A stretch of DNA of 64,000 nt, taken from the NCBI RefSeq assembly GCF_001647675.1, contig NZ_CP015594.1, positions 1 through 64,000 on the forward strand, written 5' to 3'. Within the stretch, counting starts at the first letter, position 1. Each line of letters starts with the position of its first letter. Below, one piece after another: positions 16,836 through 26,510 of the stretch. Both the position numbers and the translations under genes were made by a program. A model generated the notes under the pieces. The model saw nothing but the letters and a program-made list of their open reading frames with translations, made no database searches and was not told the origin of the DNA. Source of the DNA: Acinetobacter sp. NCu2D-2. GTDB lineage: Bacteria > Pseudomonadota > Gammaproteobacteria > Pseudomonadales > Moraxellaceae.

Positions 16836-17654
16836 TTACAGTTTGTAATCGATAATGACAGGGGCATGGTCACTAAACCATGTTTCTTTGTACACCCAAG
16901 CATTCACTGTACGATCTTTCCAGTCTGGAGAGCAAGCTTGGTAATCGATACGCCAACCGACGTTTTTAGCGCGGGCTTGACCGCGGTTCGACCACCATGA
17001 ATACACTTCTGCATCTTTGCGGACTTCACGGAAAGTATCGACATAGCCCAGTTCATCATAAATATGATCCAGCCAAGCACGTTCATGTGGTAAACAGCCT
17101 GACGCTTTCTGATTGCCTGACCAGTTTTTAATATCAATGCGTTTATGCACGATGTTGTAGTCACCGCAGACAATTACCGATTTATCTTCATCACGCCATT
17201 GTTTTAAGATTTTCTTATATTCCTCTAAGAAGTGATCTTTACGGGCTTGCGCTTCATCACCTGAAGAACCTGAGGGTAGGTAAAGCGAACAGATATGTGC
17301 AGTTTTTTCTAAACCTAAATCAAACTCAGCCGAGATAAAACGACCTTGAGAATCGGCCAATTCAAAACCTAAACCATCGGTTACAGACACAAATGGTAAA
17401 CGGCTATAAATGGCAGTGCCTGCATAGCCCGGTTTTTCAGCAGGAAACAGGTGCGTATACCAACCTTCAGGTTTAAATTTATCGGTCCATTGCTCATGGT
17501 TAATACGAGATTCTTGCATGCAGATGACATCGGCATCTGAAGTTGCCATCCAGTCAAAAATCCCTTTTTTTTCAGCGGAACGCAGACCATTTACGTTGAT
17601 GGATACGACACGTAAAATTTTTTGATCACTTGGATAGCTACTCTTTGGTATCAT
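16836..17654 (-). CDS. xthA: Exodeoxyribonuclease III
   Basis: A 272-residue class II AP endonuclease/3'-5' exonuclease for base-excision repair. Family motifs are in order: [19 protein letters not shown] (metal-binding Glu), [16 protein letters not shown] (catalytic Asp-Asn), [11 protein letters not shown], and the terminal DHAPV with the active-site His. The start at 17654 (MIPKSS) gives the usual length; an upstream in-frame ATG at 17696 would reach into pyrE and has no better RBS. It is divergent from pyrE with only 40 bases between the starts, so the promoters must overlap the coding ends. Confidence 0.93.
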   Translation of the reverse strand: MIPKSSYPSDQKILRVVSINVNGLRSAEKKGIFDWMATSDADVICMQESRINHEQWTDKFKPEGWYTHLFPAEKPGYAGTAIYSRLPFVSVTDGLGFELADSQGRFISAEFDLGLEKTAHICSLYLPSGSSGDEAQARKDHFLEEYKKILKQWRDEDKSVIVCGDYNIVHKRIDIKNWSGNQKASGCLPHERAWLDHIYDELGYVDTFREVRKDAEVYSWWSNRGQARAKNVGWRIDYQACSPDWKDRTVNAWVYKETWFSDHAPVIIDYKL

Positions 17655-17694
17655 GCTCAGGTTTAACCTCAAACTTAAAAAAATGGAGCACCTC

Positions 17695-18345
17695 ATGACA
17701 GCGCAAGCGGCATTTAATCCACAAGCTTTTATCGAACTCGCATTATCACGTGGTGTGCTTAAATTTGGTGAGTTTACTTTAAAATCAGGTCGTGTGAGTC
17801 CTTATTTTTTTAATGCAGGTTTGCTCAATGATGGTGAAGCCTTGACTGGCTTGGCTTCTGGCTATGCAGCAAAATTAACTGAATGCGATAATGTAGAAGT
17901 GATTTTTGGCCCTGCGTATAAAGGGATCCCTTTTGTTGCTGCAACAGCTGTGGCGTTGTCACAAAATCATGGCGTGAGTGTACCTTGGGGCTTTAACCGT
18001 AAAGAAGCTAAAGATCACGGCGAGGGCGGTGTACTTGTAGGTGCTTCGGTTGAAGGTAAAAAAGTGTGGATCATTGATGATGTGATTACCGCAGGTACTG
18101 CGATTCGTGAAGTGGTGACCATTCTTAAAAATGCAGGCGCACAAATTGCGGGTGTATTGGTTGCACTAGACCGTCAAGAAAAAGGTCAAGGTGAATTGTC
18201 TGCGATTCAAGAAGTACAAAAAGAGTTAGAAATTCCAGTACATGCCTTAATTACCATGAAAGATTTGATGGATTACTTAGATGCCAAAGGTGATAAAGAC
18301 GCTTTAGCGAAAATGGAAGCGTATCGTGTGAAGTATGGTATCTAA
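17695..18345 (+). CDS. pyrE: Orotate phosphoribosyltransferase
   Basis: A 216-residue enzyme that joins orotate to PRPP to give OMP in pyrimidine synthesis. The PRPP-binding signature [17 protein letters not shown] is near 125-141, and [10 protein letters not shown] and [15 protein letters not shown] (flexible catalytic loop) are typical. I chose the ATG at 17695 because GGAG lies seven bases before it and the length fits the family. It is divergent from xthA; a terminator follows. Confidence 0.95.
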   Translation: MTAQAAFNPQAFIELALSRGVLKFGEFTLKSGRVSPYFFNAGLLNDGEALTGLASGYAAKLTECDNVEVIFGPAYKGIPFVAATAVALSQNHGVSVPWGFNRKEAKDHGEGGVLVGASVEGKKVWIIDDVITAGTAIREVVTILKNAGAQIAGVLVALDRQEKGQGELSAIQEVQKELEIPVHALITMKDLMDYLDAKGDKDALAKMEAYRVKYGI

Positions 18346-18370
18346 TCCTTAATACAAAGTGTTGATTTTT

Positions 18371-18402
18371 AATAAAGCTCTATCCATGATAGGGCTTTAT
18401 TT
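18371..18402 (+). terminator. Rho-independent terminator of pyrE
   Basis: AATAAAGCTCTATC, loop CAT, GATAGGGCTTTATT then T-rich; one G-U pair in a 14-bp stem. Confidence 0.85.
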
Positions 18403-18419
18403 TTATACAAAAACAAGAA

Positions 18420-19211
18420 ATGAATATAGATTGGAACTTATTAATTGCATGTTTTTCGGCTATTGCCGCAAGTACAGCATCGTTAGCAACTTTTTTAGGT
18501 TGGAAAGAAAATAGAGAACTTAGAAGAGCACAAACAGATCCTTTTATTGATGTGAAATTAGAATGTGTTGATCATCATATTCATTTTTTACGTCTTAAAA
18601 TTACTAATATCGGGAAAGGTAGTGCATTTAACGTTAGGATCAAATTGTCTCCTCATTTTTCTTTAGACAAAGATTCTAAAAAAACTTCGACTGAAATTAT
18701 TAATATCTTTAATAAATCAAGATTTATGGAAAAAGGAATTAATTATTTAAGTACATTTGACTTTAAGAATACAAACTATATAAGTTTGCTTGGAGGTACT
18801 CATGGAGTAAATATAGATAATTTTTTGCGAGTAATTATAATTGCCAAAGTTGAGTTCTATGATGTTAATAATAAAAAATTCTTTCGTGAATTTGAAATAG
18901 ATGCTTCAGAAATGCAAGGCACTTATAAGCTAGGAAAAACTCTTGAAGAGGCTATTCCAAAAGCTCTAGATGGAATTCATAAGTCTCTAGGAAGTATAAG
19001 TAAGAATATTGCTAGTCAGACTAAATTCTTGAATAAAGATTCAAGCTCTGAGAAAACTCATTGGAATTACCATGAATTAAAACAAACATTAAAATATATG
19101 GAACATATAAAACATCGTAATAGAGAATTGGGTATTGAGACTGATGAAGATCTATTCAAAAAAATAGAACGTAGATTGTCTATCCATGAAATAAGAAAGC
19201 AGAATAAATAA
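18420..19211 (+). CDS. Orphan AT-rich gene, membrane-anchored protein of unknown function
   Basis: A 263-residue protein I do not recognise. One N-terminal membrane helix (about 7-27) is followed by basic WKENRELRRAQ, a beta-rich domain (about 40-160, DPFIDVKLECVDHHIHFLRLKITNIGKGSAFNVRIK, with an Ig-like feel), and a charged helical C-terminal part. The N-in anchor with TDPFIDV resembles small phage- or island-borne membrane proteins. Base composition is clearly more AT-rich than the neighbouring pyrE, suggesting horizontal acquisition. It begins 18 bases after the pyrE terminator, with no clear RBS (AAGAA). Confidence 0.65.
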   Translation: MNIDWNLLIACFSAIAASTASLATFLGWKENRELRRAQTDPFIDVKLECVDHHIHFLRLKITNIGKGSAFNVRIKLSPHFSLDKDSKKTSTEIINIFNKSRFMEKGINYLSTFDFKNTNYISLLGGTHGVNIDNFLRVIIIAKVEFYDVNNKKFFREFEIDASEMQGTYKLGKTLEEAIPKALDGIHKSLGSISKNIASQTKFLNKDSSSEKTHWNYHELKQTLKYMEHIKHRNRELGIETDEDLFKKIERRLSIHEIRKQNK

Positions 19212-19391
19212 AAAATGTATTTCGTGATACAGAGCAAATTTTAAGATTATCTCTTATTTTTAGTTCATCAGTTTTAGAAAAAAATTTAGATAAAATTTAA
19301 TGTCCTAGTCCGATCTGAATATCTATTTCTTTATTTATCGGTATAATCAAGAAATTGAATAAATAATAATCAAAATAAGGGCTTAAGAAGA

Positions 19392-19763
19392 ATGGATACA
19401 TTAACGCGTTTTATCATTGAAGTTGTGATAGCCTTAGTGCTGAGTGGGGTCACAGTTTTTCTCATTACCTCGGTTTTAAGAGATCTTCTTGTCGATTTAT
19501 GTGGTGACTTGATTCGCGCGAAATTTTGGGAGCGCTTTAGCATCATCATGTTATTCATTACACCATTGATGTTTGTTTTGTTCTTTGGTGTGTCATTCGA
19601 TGCAGATGCTGCCGATCATACCGTTGTGAAACGTGCATTAGGCTGGAGCTTGTTTGGAATTTTCTGTGCCATTCTTGCAATGGCATTTCAAGTGTCTAAA
19701 TTTATTCCTTCCGATAAAGTACCTTTGCTGAAACAAAAACCGTTCTCGGATAGTGAATATTAA
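19392..19763 (+). CDS. Small inner-membrane protein, unknown function
   Basis: A 123-residue protein with three predicted membrane helices: residues about 7-28 (FIIEVVIALVLSGVTVFLI), 48-68 (FSIIMLFITPLMFVLFFGV) and 82-104 (ALGWSLFGIFCAILAMAFQV). The C-terminal tail KVPLLKQKPFSDSEY is probably cytoplasmic. I do not recognise a named family. A bidirectional terminator separates it from the convergent csp gene. Confidence 0.75.
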   Translation: MDTLTRFIIEVVIALVLSGVTVFLITSVLRDLLVDLCGDLIRAKFWERFSIIMLFITPLMFVLFFGVSFDADAADHTVVKRALGWSLFGIFCAILAMAFQVSKFIPSDKVPLLKQKPFSDSEY

Positions 19764-19790
19764 AAATCAATCCTCAATAATTTTAGATAT

Positions 19791-19818
19791 AAAAAAAAGC
19801 CCCTGAGGGGCTTTTTTT
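19791..19818. terminator. Bidirectional terminator between the membrane-protein gene and csp
   Basis: A-run, GCCCC, loop TGA, GGGGC, T-run; it works on both strands for the two convergent genes. Confidence 0.9.
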
Positions 19819-19832
19819 GATTACCGTTCGAA

Positions 19833-20042
19833 TTAAAGAACAGTAATGTTTGTTGCGTTAGGGCCTTTTTGACCTTCAACTACAACGAAAGAAACTTTTT
19901 GACCTTCAGCCAATGTTTTGAAGCCAGAACCAGTAATTTCACGGAAATGAGCGAAAACGTCAGGGCCACCGTCTTGTTGAATGAAGCCAAAACCTTTAGT
20001 TTCGTTAAACCATTTCACTGTGCCAGTAACTGTATTAGACAT
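19833..20042 (-). CDS. Cold-shock protein, CspA family
   Basis: A 69-residue single OB-fold nucleic-acid-binding protein. RNP1 KGFGFIQ and RNP2 VFAHF are intact, with [11 protein letters not shown] at the start and KGPNATNI at the end. Members act as RNA chaperones. Which Csp paralogue this is, and whether it is cold-induced, cannot be told from the coding sequence; the long AT-rich leader upstream fits a cold-regulated mRNA. Confidence 0.93.
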   Translation of the reverse strand: MSNTVTGTVKWFNETKGFGFIQQDGGPDVFAHFREITGSGFKTLAEGQKVSFVVVEGQKGPNATNITVL

Positions 20043-20350
20043 ATCTTAAACCTATAAAAATTTTAATAATTTTAGCCATGTAAATGACTATGGGTAACTT
20101 GAAAAAAGAGTCAGAATTGAAATAAAAATCTGAAAAAACGGAGGATTATAAATAAAACTGCGGTACTTTAAAGACGTTTAACGGAACAACACTTTTTTTC
20201 TAGTTAAAGATATCCTACACGAATTTCGCTCACTTGTAGTATTTAAATTGTGAAAATTGGCAACAAAATAGACGAAAATCAAAGAAAAGCAGATTCTTTA
20301 AGCTTAATTCATCATTCAGAAAGTATAAAAAAACTAATTTTTTAAATTGC
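20043..20350 (-). promoter_or_regulatory. Long AT-rich leader and promoter region of the csp gene
   Basis: About 300 bases with no gene precede csp. Long structured 5' leaders are usual for cspA-type mRNAs, but I cannot point to a defined promoter or cold box here. No other feature is seen. Confidence 0.4.
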
Positions 20351-20557
20351 TTATAGATTTTTTTGAAACTCAACTTCATCACATAACTTACAGTTGAGCT
20401 TTACACCAATTTTTTGTAGCCGACCTTGTTCGGTCATGACCCAAGGGCGATTTTGCCAGGGTGGCATATGTCGAACATGTTGATTATGCCCACAAGTAAG
20501 TTCAGCAACATAGTGCTGCTCATCATCTAAATGAAAGCCAATAATCGCTTGTTGCAT
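20351..20557 (-). CDS. DUF3565 family protein
   Basis: A 68-residue cytoplasmic protein. IIGFHLDDEQHYVAELTCGHNQHVRHMPPWQNRPWV, followed by a C-x2-C pair (NCKLC), is the DUF3565 pattern. Its CGHNQHVRH and CKLC residues could form a small zinc site. Function is unknown. Confidence 0.83.
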   Translation of the reverse strand: MQQAIIGFHLDDEQHYVAELTCGHNQHVRHMPPWQNRPWVMTEQGRLQKIGVKLNCKLCDEVEFQKNL

Positions 20558-20628
20558 CAGATGGATTCCTGATATTTAAATCATTAGCATTGTAGTGATA
20601 AGCGCAACGCATTGTGAATTTAAGACAC

Positions 20629-20650
20629 AAAAAAGGAAGCCAAAGCTTCC
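20629..20650 (-). terminator. Terminator of the NAD(P)-binding oxidoreductase gene
   Basis: On the minus strand: GGAAGC, loop TTTG, GCTTCC, then six T; 20 bases after the stop at 20670. Confidence 0.88.
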
Positions 20651-20669
20651 TCTCGTTAAGTACTGTGAC

Positions 20670-21284
20670 TTAATAACCCACTGTAAAGCGCTCTTGAATA
20701 TGATTGTTTTGCTCAAGCTCATCAGCCAGTGCAATGGCAAAGTCTTCGGTAGAAATTTTACTGCCTTCTTCACCGACGAGCAGCTCATCTTTACTCTTAC
20801 GGAATTCACCTGTACGTTTACCTGGCCCAAATTCAGCTGAAGGCGAGATAAAGGTCCAATCCAGATCATCGACCTGCTTTAAAGCATCAAGGAAAGCAAT
20901 GCCACCTTCTGCTTCTAATTTATATGCTTCAGGGAAATCTTCACTGTCAATTACACGTACATTGGGTTGATTTGGCATAGTTAAACTACCCGCACCACCG
21001 ACCACAACATAACGTTTCACTTTGGATTCACGTATCGCATTAATTAAGGCATTGATATTAAGTCCTTGGAAACGTACTGCGCTAATCACAGCATCTTGTC
21101 CTTTGAGTTCGTTCACCAAAGCCTCTTGATCATTCAGGTCAACGTCTGCTGTCAGAACACGTGAGGTCTCTGCAACTTTACTGGTATTACGTGCAATTGC
21201 TTTGACAAAATGTCCACGCGAAACCAATTCTTCCAAGATACGTGAGCCTGCCATACCTGTTGCACCAATTAAAGCAATCTTCAT
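20670..21284 (-). CDS. NAD(P)-dependent oxidoreductase, NmrA/atypical SDR family
   Basis: A 204-residue Rossmann-fold protein. The nucleotide-binding motif GATGMAGSRI is at residues 8-17, with KAIARN after strand 2, VDLNDQEAL near 50 and VVGGAGSL near 95. WTFISPSAEFGPGKRTGEF is typical of the NAD(P)H-binding subfamily. It lacks the classical YxxxK pair, as atypical SDRs often do. The reaction is unknown; relatives act as flavin or quinone reductases or redox sensors. Single-gene unit. Confidence 0.85.
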   Translation of the reverse strand: MKIALIGATGMAGSRILEELVSRGHFVKAIARNTSKVAETSRVLTADVDLNDQEALVNELKGQDAVISAVRFQGLNINALINAIRESKVKRYVVVGGAGSLTMPNQPNVRVIDSEDFPEAYKLEAEGGIAFLDALKQVDDLDWTFISPSAEFGPGKRTGEFRKSKDELLVGEEGSKISTEDFAIALADELEQNNHIQERFTVGY

Positions 21285-21735
21285 AAAGTCCTCTTTTAAA
21301 ATTGACGAAACACCATAAAAAATCGAGTGTTTAAGACATCTGCAACAATTAAAACAGCAGATGACAAAGAAAGTCTTGATTCACTATAGAGGGTGATTCG
21401 GCTTCATGTGTTGAAGAATGATGGGTGTCTTAGTGAGGTTTAATGGCTTTTGTATGGAAAACTTTATAGACGCGAAAATTGTGTAAAGATTCCGTGTAAT
21501 ACAGTTTTAAGAAGTAATCTCTAGAGAGGGAGAGTAATTGAGGATTTTCCTGTAGCTATTTGATGCTTTCAATCTGCTTAATTCTAGAGTTATTGAGCTG
21601 TATTAAATGGGATGCATATCAAGATAAAATACTTAAACACAAGATTGCATACATAGACATGCAAAATCAGAATAAACAAAAGAATAATCTCGGCTATACT
21701 CATTCTCAAATTTATTTTTGAAAGAGCACAGAGAC
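21285..21735. other. Intergenic promoter region between the oxidoreductase gene and gshB
   Basis: About 450 AT-rich bases without a gene. It must hold the two divergent promoters. TATACT near 21694 could be a -10 box for gshB, and TTGCAT/ATGCAA (8-base spacer, about 21644-21663) is a weak inverted repeat. Nothing else is seen. Confidence 0.4.
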
Positions 21736-22680
21736 ATGCGCGTACTTGTTGTGATGGATCCCATCGAAAATGTAAACCTGAAAAAAGATTCTTCTATGGC
21801 GATGCTGTGGGCAGCAGCGCGTCGTGGTCATGAATTGGGTTATGCATTACAGCAAGACCTGTATATTGACAAAGGTAAGGCTTTTGGTTTGATCTCACCC
21901 TTAAAAGTGTTTGAAGACTATAACCATTACTATGAGCTTGGTGAAAAACAAAAAGAACCAATTGCAGCTTATGATGTTGTGCTTATGCGTAAAGACCCTC
22001 CGTTCGATATGAACTTTGTCTATACCACGTATATTTTGGAACAGGCAGAGCGAGAAGGGGCATGGATTATCAATAAACCACAAAGCCTACGTGACTGTAA
22101 TGAAAAACTCTTTGCGACACAGTTCCCTGAACTCCAAGTACCTACTTTGGTGACTTCACAAGATTCCCTGATTCGTGAGTTTATTCAAGAACATCAAGAT
22201 GTAATTGTAAAACCACTTGATGGCATGGGCGGTATGGGGATTTTCCGTTTAACGGCAGATGGTGCAAACATTGGCTCGACGATTGAAATGTTAACCGGCA
22301 ATGGTGCAGCACCGATTATGGCACAGCGTTATATCCCTGAAATTGTCGATGGCGATAAGCGTATTTTGATGATTAATGGTGAACCTGTACCGTATTGCTT
22401 GGCACGTATTCCTCAAAATGGTGAAACTCGCGGTAATTTGGCAGCAGGCGGTCGTGGTGAAGCGCGTCCATTAACTGAAAATGACAAGAAAATTGCAGCA
22501 AAAGTAGGTCCATTTTTACGTGAAAAAGGTTTGGTTTTTGTCGGACTGGATGTGATTGGTAATTATGTGACTGAAATTAATGTCACAAGCCCAACCTGTA
22601 TCCGTGAAATTGACAATCAATTTGGAACTTCAATTGCGGATGATTTATTTGATGTGCTTGAAGCAGGTTTAAAAGCTTAA
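21736..22680 (+). CDS. gshB: Glutathione synthetase
   Basis: A 314-residue ATP-grasp enzyme that adds glycine to gamma-glutamylcysteine. MRVLVVMDPIENVNLKKDSS at the start, KDPPFDMNFVY, IVKPLDGMGGMGIFR (ATP-binding loop), and GLDVIGNYVTEINVTSPTC at the end are diagnostic. I chose the ATG at 21736, which fits the conserved N terminus; an in-frame upstream start at 21718 adds six residues. A terminator follows. It sits directly before the murG-lpxC block. Confidence 0.95.
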   Translation: MRVLVVMDPIENVNLKKDSSMAMLWAAARRGHELGYALQQDLYIDKGKAFGLISPLKVFEDYNHYYELGEKQKEPIAAYDVVLMRKDPPFDMNFVYTTYILEQAEREGAWIINKPQSLRDCNEKLFATQFPELQVPTLVTSQDSLIREFIQEHQDVIVKPLDGMGGMGIFRLTADGANIGSTIEMLTGNGAAPIMAQRYIPEIVDGDKRILMINGEPVPYCLARIPQNGETRGNLAAGGRGEARPLTENDKKIAAKVGPFLREKGLVFVGLDVIGNYVTEINVTSPTCIREIDNQFGTSIADDLFDVLEAGLKA

Positions 22681-22695
22681 TTCGTGCTGCTATTT

Positions 22696-22722
22696 TAAAA
22701 AGCCCATTCGTGGGCTTTTTTT
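22696..22722 (+). terminator. Rho-independent terminator of gshB
   Basis: AAAAAGCCCA, loop TTCG, TGGGCTTTTTTT, 15 bases after the stop. Confidence 0.92.
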
Positions 22723-22963
22723 ACTTTTAAGTCAATTTTAACCATGCGGAATTTAACTGACTGAGGTACATAGACACGACAAATTTATATGAATTATTAT
22801 GGATTAATAATAAATCTAGTTTAAACTCGAAATTCGTATGAAAAAAACAATGAAACGCTCAGTGAAAAAAAGTAAATAAACTTTCATGGCTATGCGTTTG
22901 TGATTACAATTGCTAGCTTAAATCAAATTTCCTTTTCCATTTATAGAATTGAAGAATTAGACC

Positions 22964-24061
22964 GTGACCGACGCTCAGCAAAAACAGCCTAAACATGTCA
23001 TGATGATGGCCGCAGGTACCGGTGGACACGTATTCCCAGCCCTCGCCGTTGCCAAAGAATTACAACAACAAGGGATTGATGTGTCTTGGCTTGCAACGCC
23101 AGCAGGCATGGAAAATCGTCTACTTAAAAATCACAATATTTCAATTTATCAAATTGATATTCAAGGCGTACGTGGCAATGGTTTTGTCCGTAAAGCTCTT
23201 GCGCCATTTAAAATTTTAAAAGCCACAATCAGCGCTATGCGCTACATGAAACAATTAAAAGTCGATGCTGTTGCAGGTTTCGGTGGATATGTTGCAGGGC
23301 CGGGTGGCTTGGCTGCACGTATTTTGGGTATTCCAGTGATTATCCATGAACAAAATGCCGTGGCTGGCTTTACCAATACCCAATTGTCACGTGTTGCAAA
23401 AACCGTTTGTCAGGCATTTCCAAATACATTCCCTGCAAGCGATAAAATAGTCACTACAGGGAACCCTGTACGTCAGGAAATTACCGCGATTTTAAATCCG
23501 TCTTGGCGTTACCAAGAGCGTGAAAAAGCGGGCGAAGCCTTACGTGTATTTATTGTTGGTGGTTCACTCGGTGCGCAAGCATTAAATGAATGTGTACCGG
23601 AAGCATTGAAACAGCTGAATGTTCCACTGAATGTTTATCATCAATCAGGTCAAAACCATGCCGACACTACGCGTGCCCGTTATGCAGATGCACCTGAGCA
23701 TTTAAAGGTTGAAGTACAGCCTTTTATTGAAGATATGGCACAGGCCTATAGTGATGCAGATCTCGTGATTTGCCGTGCAGGTGCGCTGACTGTGACTGAA
23801 ATTGCGACTGCGGGCGTAGCGGCAATTTTTGTGCCGTTACCAAGTGCGGTGGATGATCACCAAACAGCAAATGCCAAGTTCCTTGCCAACATCAATGCTG
23901 CAAAAATTTGTCCGCAAGCAACCATGACCCCAGACAGTTTAAAAGCTTTGTTAGAACCGTTGTTAAATCGTCAGCTATTACAAGAAATGGCTGTGAAAGC
24001 ACGTCAACAGGCTCAACCGAATGCAACCCAACATGTGGTTCGTTTAATTCAAGAATTGTAA
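22964..24061 (+). CDS. murG: UDP-GlcNAc:lipid I N-acetylglucosaminyltransferase MurG
   Basis: A 365-residue inner-membrane-associated GT28 enzyme that converts lipid I to lipid II. The N-terminal GTGGHVFPALAVA loop, GFGGYVAGPGGLAAR, IHEQNAVAGFTN, VGGSLGAQALNE and the UDP-GlcNAc-binding CRAGALTVTEIATAG are all present. The start is a GTG at 22964, giving the MTDAQQ N terminus. It opens a gene series with short gaps, murG-murC-ddl-ftsQ-ftsA. Confidence 0.95.
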   Translation: MTDAQQKQPKHVMMMAAGTGGHVFPALAVAKELQQQGIDVSWLATPAGMENRLLKNHNISIYQIDIQGVRGNGFVRKALAPFKILKATISAMRYMKQLKVDAVAGFGGYVAGPGGLAARILGIPVIIHEQNAVAGFTNTQLSRVAKTVCQAFPNTFPASDKIVTTGNPVRQEITAILNPSWRYQEREKAGEALRVFIVGGSLGAQALNECVPEALKQLNVPLNVYHQSGQNHADTTRARYADAPEHLKVEVQPFIEDMAQAYSDADLVICRAGALTVTEIATAGVAAIFVPLPSAVDDHQTANAKFLANINAAKICPQATMTPDSLKALLEPLLNRQLLQEMAVKARQQAQPNATQHVVRLIQEL

Positions 24062-24073
24062 TCCGAGTAAATT

Positions 24074-25522
24074 ATGTCTCCATCAACACCAGCTGACCAA
24101 GCTAAAAAATTAATTAAAGTGCCTGAAATGCGCCGTATCAAACACATCCACTTTATTGGGATTGGTGGTGCGGGAATGTGCGGTATTGCTGAAGTGTTGA
24201 AAAACCAAGGCTATCAAGTTTCGGGTTCAGACATTAAAGCCTCTAAAACCACTGCACAGCTTGAAGAAAATGGCATTCAGGTCTATATCGGCCATGCTGC
24301 TGAAAACATTCAAGGCGCTAACGTAATTGTGGTATCGACTGCAATTGATTCAGAAAACCCTGAAATCAAAGCAGCGATTGAAACACGTACTCCTGTGGTA
24401 CGTCGTGCAGAAATGCTCGGTGAACTTATGCGTTACCGTCATGGTATTGCAGTAGCAGGGACGCATGGTAAAACTACAACCACCAGTCTTGTGACTTGTA
24501 TGTTGGCGGAAGAAAACCTTGATCCGACTTATGTGATTGGTGGTTTGCTGAATCGTACCGGTGTGAATGCTGCACTTGGTGCGAGCCGTTATATCGTGGC
24601 AGAAGCAGATGAATCGGATGCATCTTTTTTACATTTGCAACCGATGGCAACCATCGTGACCAATATTGATGCTGACCATATGGATACTTATGGCGGTAGC
24701 TTTGATGTTCTTAAAGATACGTTCGTACAATTCTTACAAAAACTTCCATTCTACGGCTTAGCGGTTATGTGTGGTGATGATGCCAATATTCGCGAAATTA
24801 TGCCGCGTATTGGTCGTCCTGTCGTAACTTATGGTTTTAACGAAGACAACGATATTCGTGCCGTAGATGTTGAACAAGATGGTATGCGTTCGCACTTTAC
24901 TGTACTACGTAAAGATCGTGAGCCACTTCGTGTCACCATTAATATGCCAGGTGCCCATAACATCCTGAACTCATTGGCTGCAATTGGTATTGCGACGGAT
25001 GAAGGCGTTTCTGATGCAGCGATTTGCCGTGCATTAGAAGGCTTTAGTGGTGTGGGGCGTCGTTTCCAAGTGCAAGGTCAATTTGACGTGGAAGGCGGTG
25101 ATGTGAAGTTGGTGGATGACTATGGTCACCATCCAAAAGAAGTGGAAGCGACCATCAAAGCGGCACGTCAAAGTCATCCTGACCGTCGTTTAGTGATGAT
25201 GTTCCAACCGCACCGTTTTACCCGTACACGTGATTGCTTCGATGACTTCGTAGATGTGCTATCTCAAGTTGATCAATTGTTGCTTCTTGAAGTTTATCCT
25301 GCGGGTGAAAAACCGATTGTAGGCGCAGATAGCCGTGCCTTAGCGCGTAGCATTCGTTTACGTGGCAAAGTTGATCCGATTCTTATCGATCCGGTTGAAG
25401 GTAACTTAAGCAACGTGATGCAAAACGTACTGCAAGCAAATGACTTGTTATTAACGCAAGGCGCAGGTAATGTGGGTGCAATTTCAATTGAACTTGCGCA
25501 AAATCACTTATTTGTAAAATAG
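24074..25522 (+). CDS. murC: UDP-N-acetylmuramate--L-alanine ligase
   Basis: A 482-residue cytoplasmic Mur ligase that adds L-Ala to UDP-MurNAc. [18 protein letters not shown] is the Rossmann loop, [10 protein letters not shown] the ATP P-loop, and [20 protein letters not shown] and [10 protein letters not shown] the further Mur-ligase signatures. It begins 12 bases after murG. Confidence 0.96.
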   Translation: MSPSTPADQAKKLIKVPEMRRIKHIHFIGIGGAGMCGIAEVLKNQGYQVSGSDIKASKTTAQLEENGIQVYIGHAAENIQGANVIVVSTAIDSENPEIKAAIETRTPVVRRAEMLGELMRYRHGIAVAGTHGKTTTTSLVTCMLAEENLDPTYVIGGLLNRTGVNAALGASRYIVAEADESDASFLHLQPMATIVTNIDADHMDTYGGSFDVLKDTFVQFLQKLPFYGLAVMCGDDANIREIMPRIGRPVVTYGFNEDNDIRAVDVEQDGMRSHFTVLRKDREPLRVTINMPGAHNILNSLAAIGIATDEGVSDAAICRALEGFSGVGRRFQVQGQFDVEGGDVKLVDDYGHHPKEVEATIKAARQSHPDRRLVMMFQPHRFTRTRDCFDDFVDVLSQVDQLLLLEVYPAGEKPIVGADSRALARSIRLRGKVDPILIDPVEGNLSNVMQNVLQANDLLLTQGAGNVGAISIELAQNHLFVK

Positions 25523-25577
25523 TCACCAAGTGTGGCTGGATTGATTGACCAGATTTAAAAAGTTTAAGGATATAAAC

Positions 25578-26507
25578 GTGTCAAATGCTTCAAAATTCGG
25601 AAAAGTTGCCGTATTGCTAGGTGGTAAATCTGCAGAGCGTGAGGTTTCTCTAGACAGTGGTAAGGCCGTACTTGAGGCATTGTTACGCTCGGGCGTGAAT
25701 GCTGAAGGCTTTGACCCAGAGCAGCGTAGTGTCACTGAGCTGGTCGGCTATGACCGTGCATTTATTGTATTGCATGGTCGTGGCGGTGAAGATGGTCAAA
25801 TCCAAGGCACACTTGAATGGCTCAACATTCCGTACACAGGTACAGGTGTGCAGGGTTCAGCAATTGGTATGGATAAGGTGAAAACCAAACAAGTTTGGCA
25901 AGGTTCAGAGTTGCCAACAGCGCCTTATCGCATTGTGACTAAAGATTCTAATTTACAAGAAATTGTCGATTCAATTGGTCTGCCATTTATTATTAAACCT
26001 GTGCATGAAGGCTCAAGCATCGGGATGAGCAAAGTCGAGAAAATGGAAGACTTTGCGGATGCGATTGCAAAAGCAACTGTCCATGATGCGGTAGTGATGG
26101 CAGAAAAATGGATTACAGGTCGTGAATTTACCATCGTGATTTTAAATGGGCAGGCACTTCCTGTGATTCGTTTACAACCACCTGAAGATGTTGCTTTCTA
26201 CGATTACGAAGCAAAATACAACCGCAATGATGTGCAGTATGGCATTCCATGTGGTTTAAATGCAGAAGAAGAAAAAGAGCTTCAAACGCTTTGCTTACGT
26301 GCATTCCAAGCCGTAGGTGCAAGTGGTTGGGGACGCATTGATGCCATGCAAGACGAACATGGTAATTTCTGGTTGCTTGAAGTCAATACCGTACCAGGCA
26401 TGACCAGTCACTCGCTTGTTCCAAAAGCTGCGGCAGAGGTTGGTTATAGTTTTGATGAATTGTGTGTTGCGATTTTAGAGCAAACGTTGTCAGAGACGGC
26501 TCACTAA
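25578..26507 (+). CDS. ddl: D-alanine--D-alanine ligase
   Basis: A 309-residue ATP-grasp enzyme producing D-Ala-D-Ala. VAVLLGGKSAEREVSL is the N-terminal signature; HGRGGEDGQIQG, IIKPVHEGSSIGMSKV and EVNTVPGMTSHSLVPKAA complete it. The GTG at 25578, with AAGGA upstream, is the best start; an in-frame upstream ATG at 25545 lacks an RBS. It lies in the Mur series between murC and ftsQ. Confidence 0.95.
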   Translation: MSNASKFGKVAVLLGGKSAEREVSLDSGKAVLEALLRSGVNAEGFDPEQRSVTELVGYDRAFIVLHGRGGEDGQIQGTLEWLNIPYTGTGVQGSAIGMDKVKTKQVWQGSELPTAPYRIVTKDSNLQEIVDSIGLPFIIKPVHEGSSIGMSKVEKMEDFADAIAKATVHDAVVMAEKWITGREFTIVILNGQALPVIRLQPPEDVAFYDYEAKYNRNDVQYGIPCGLNAEEEKELQTLCLRAFQAVGASGWGRIDAMQDEHGNFWLLEVNTVPGMTSHSLVPKAAAEVGYSFDELCVAILEQTLSETAH

Positions 26508-26510
26508 ATT

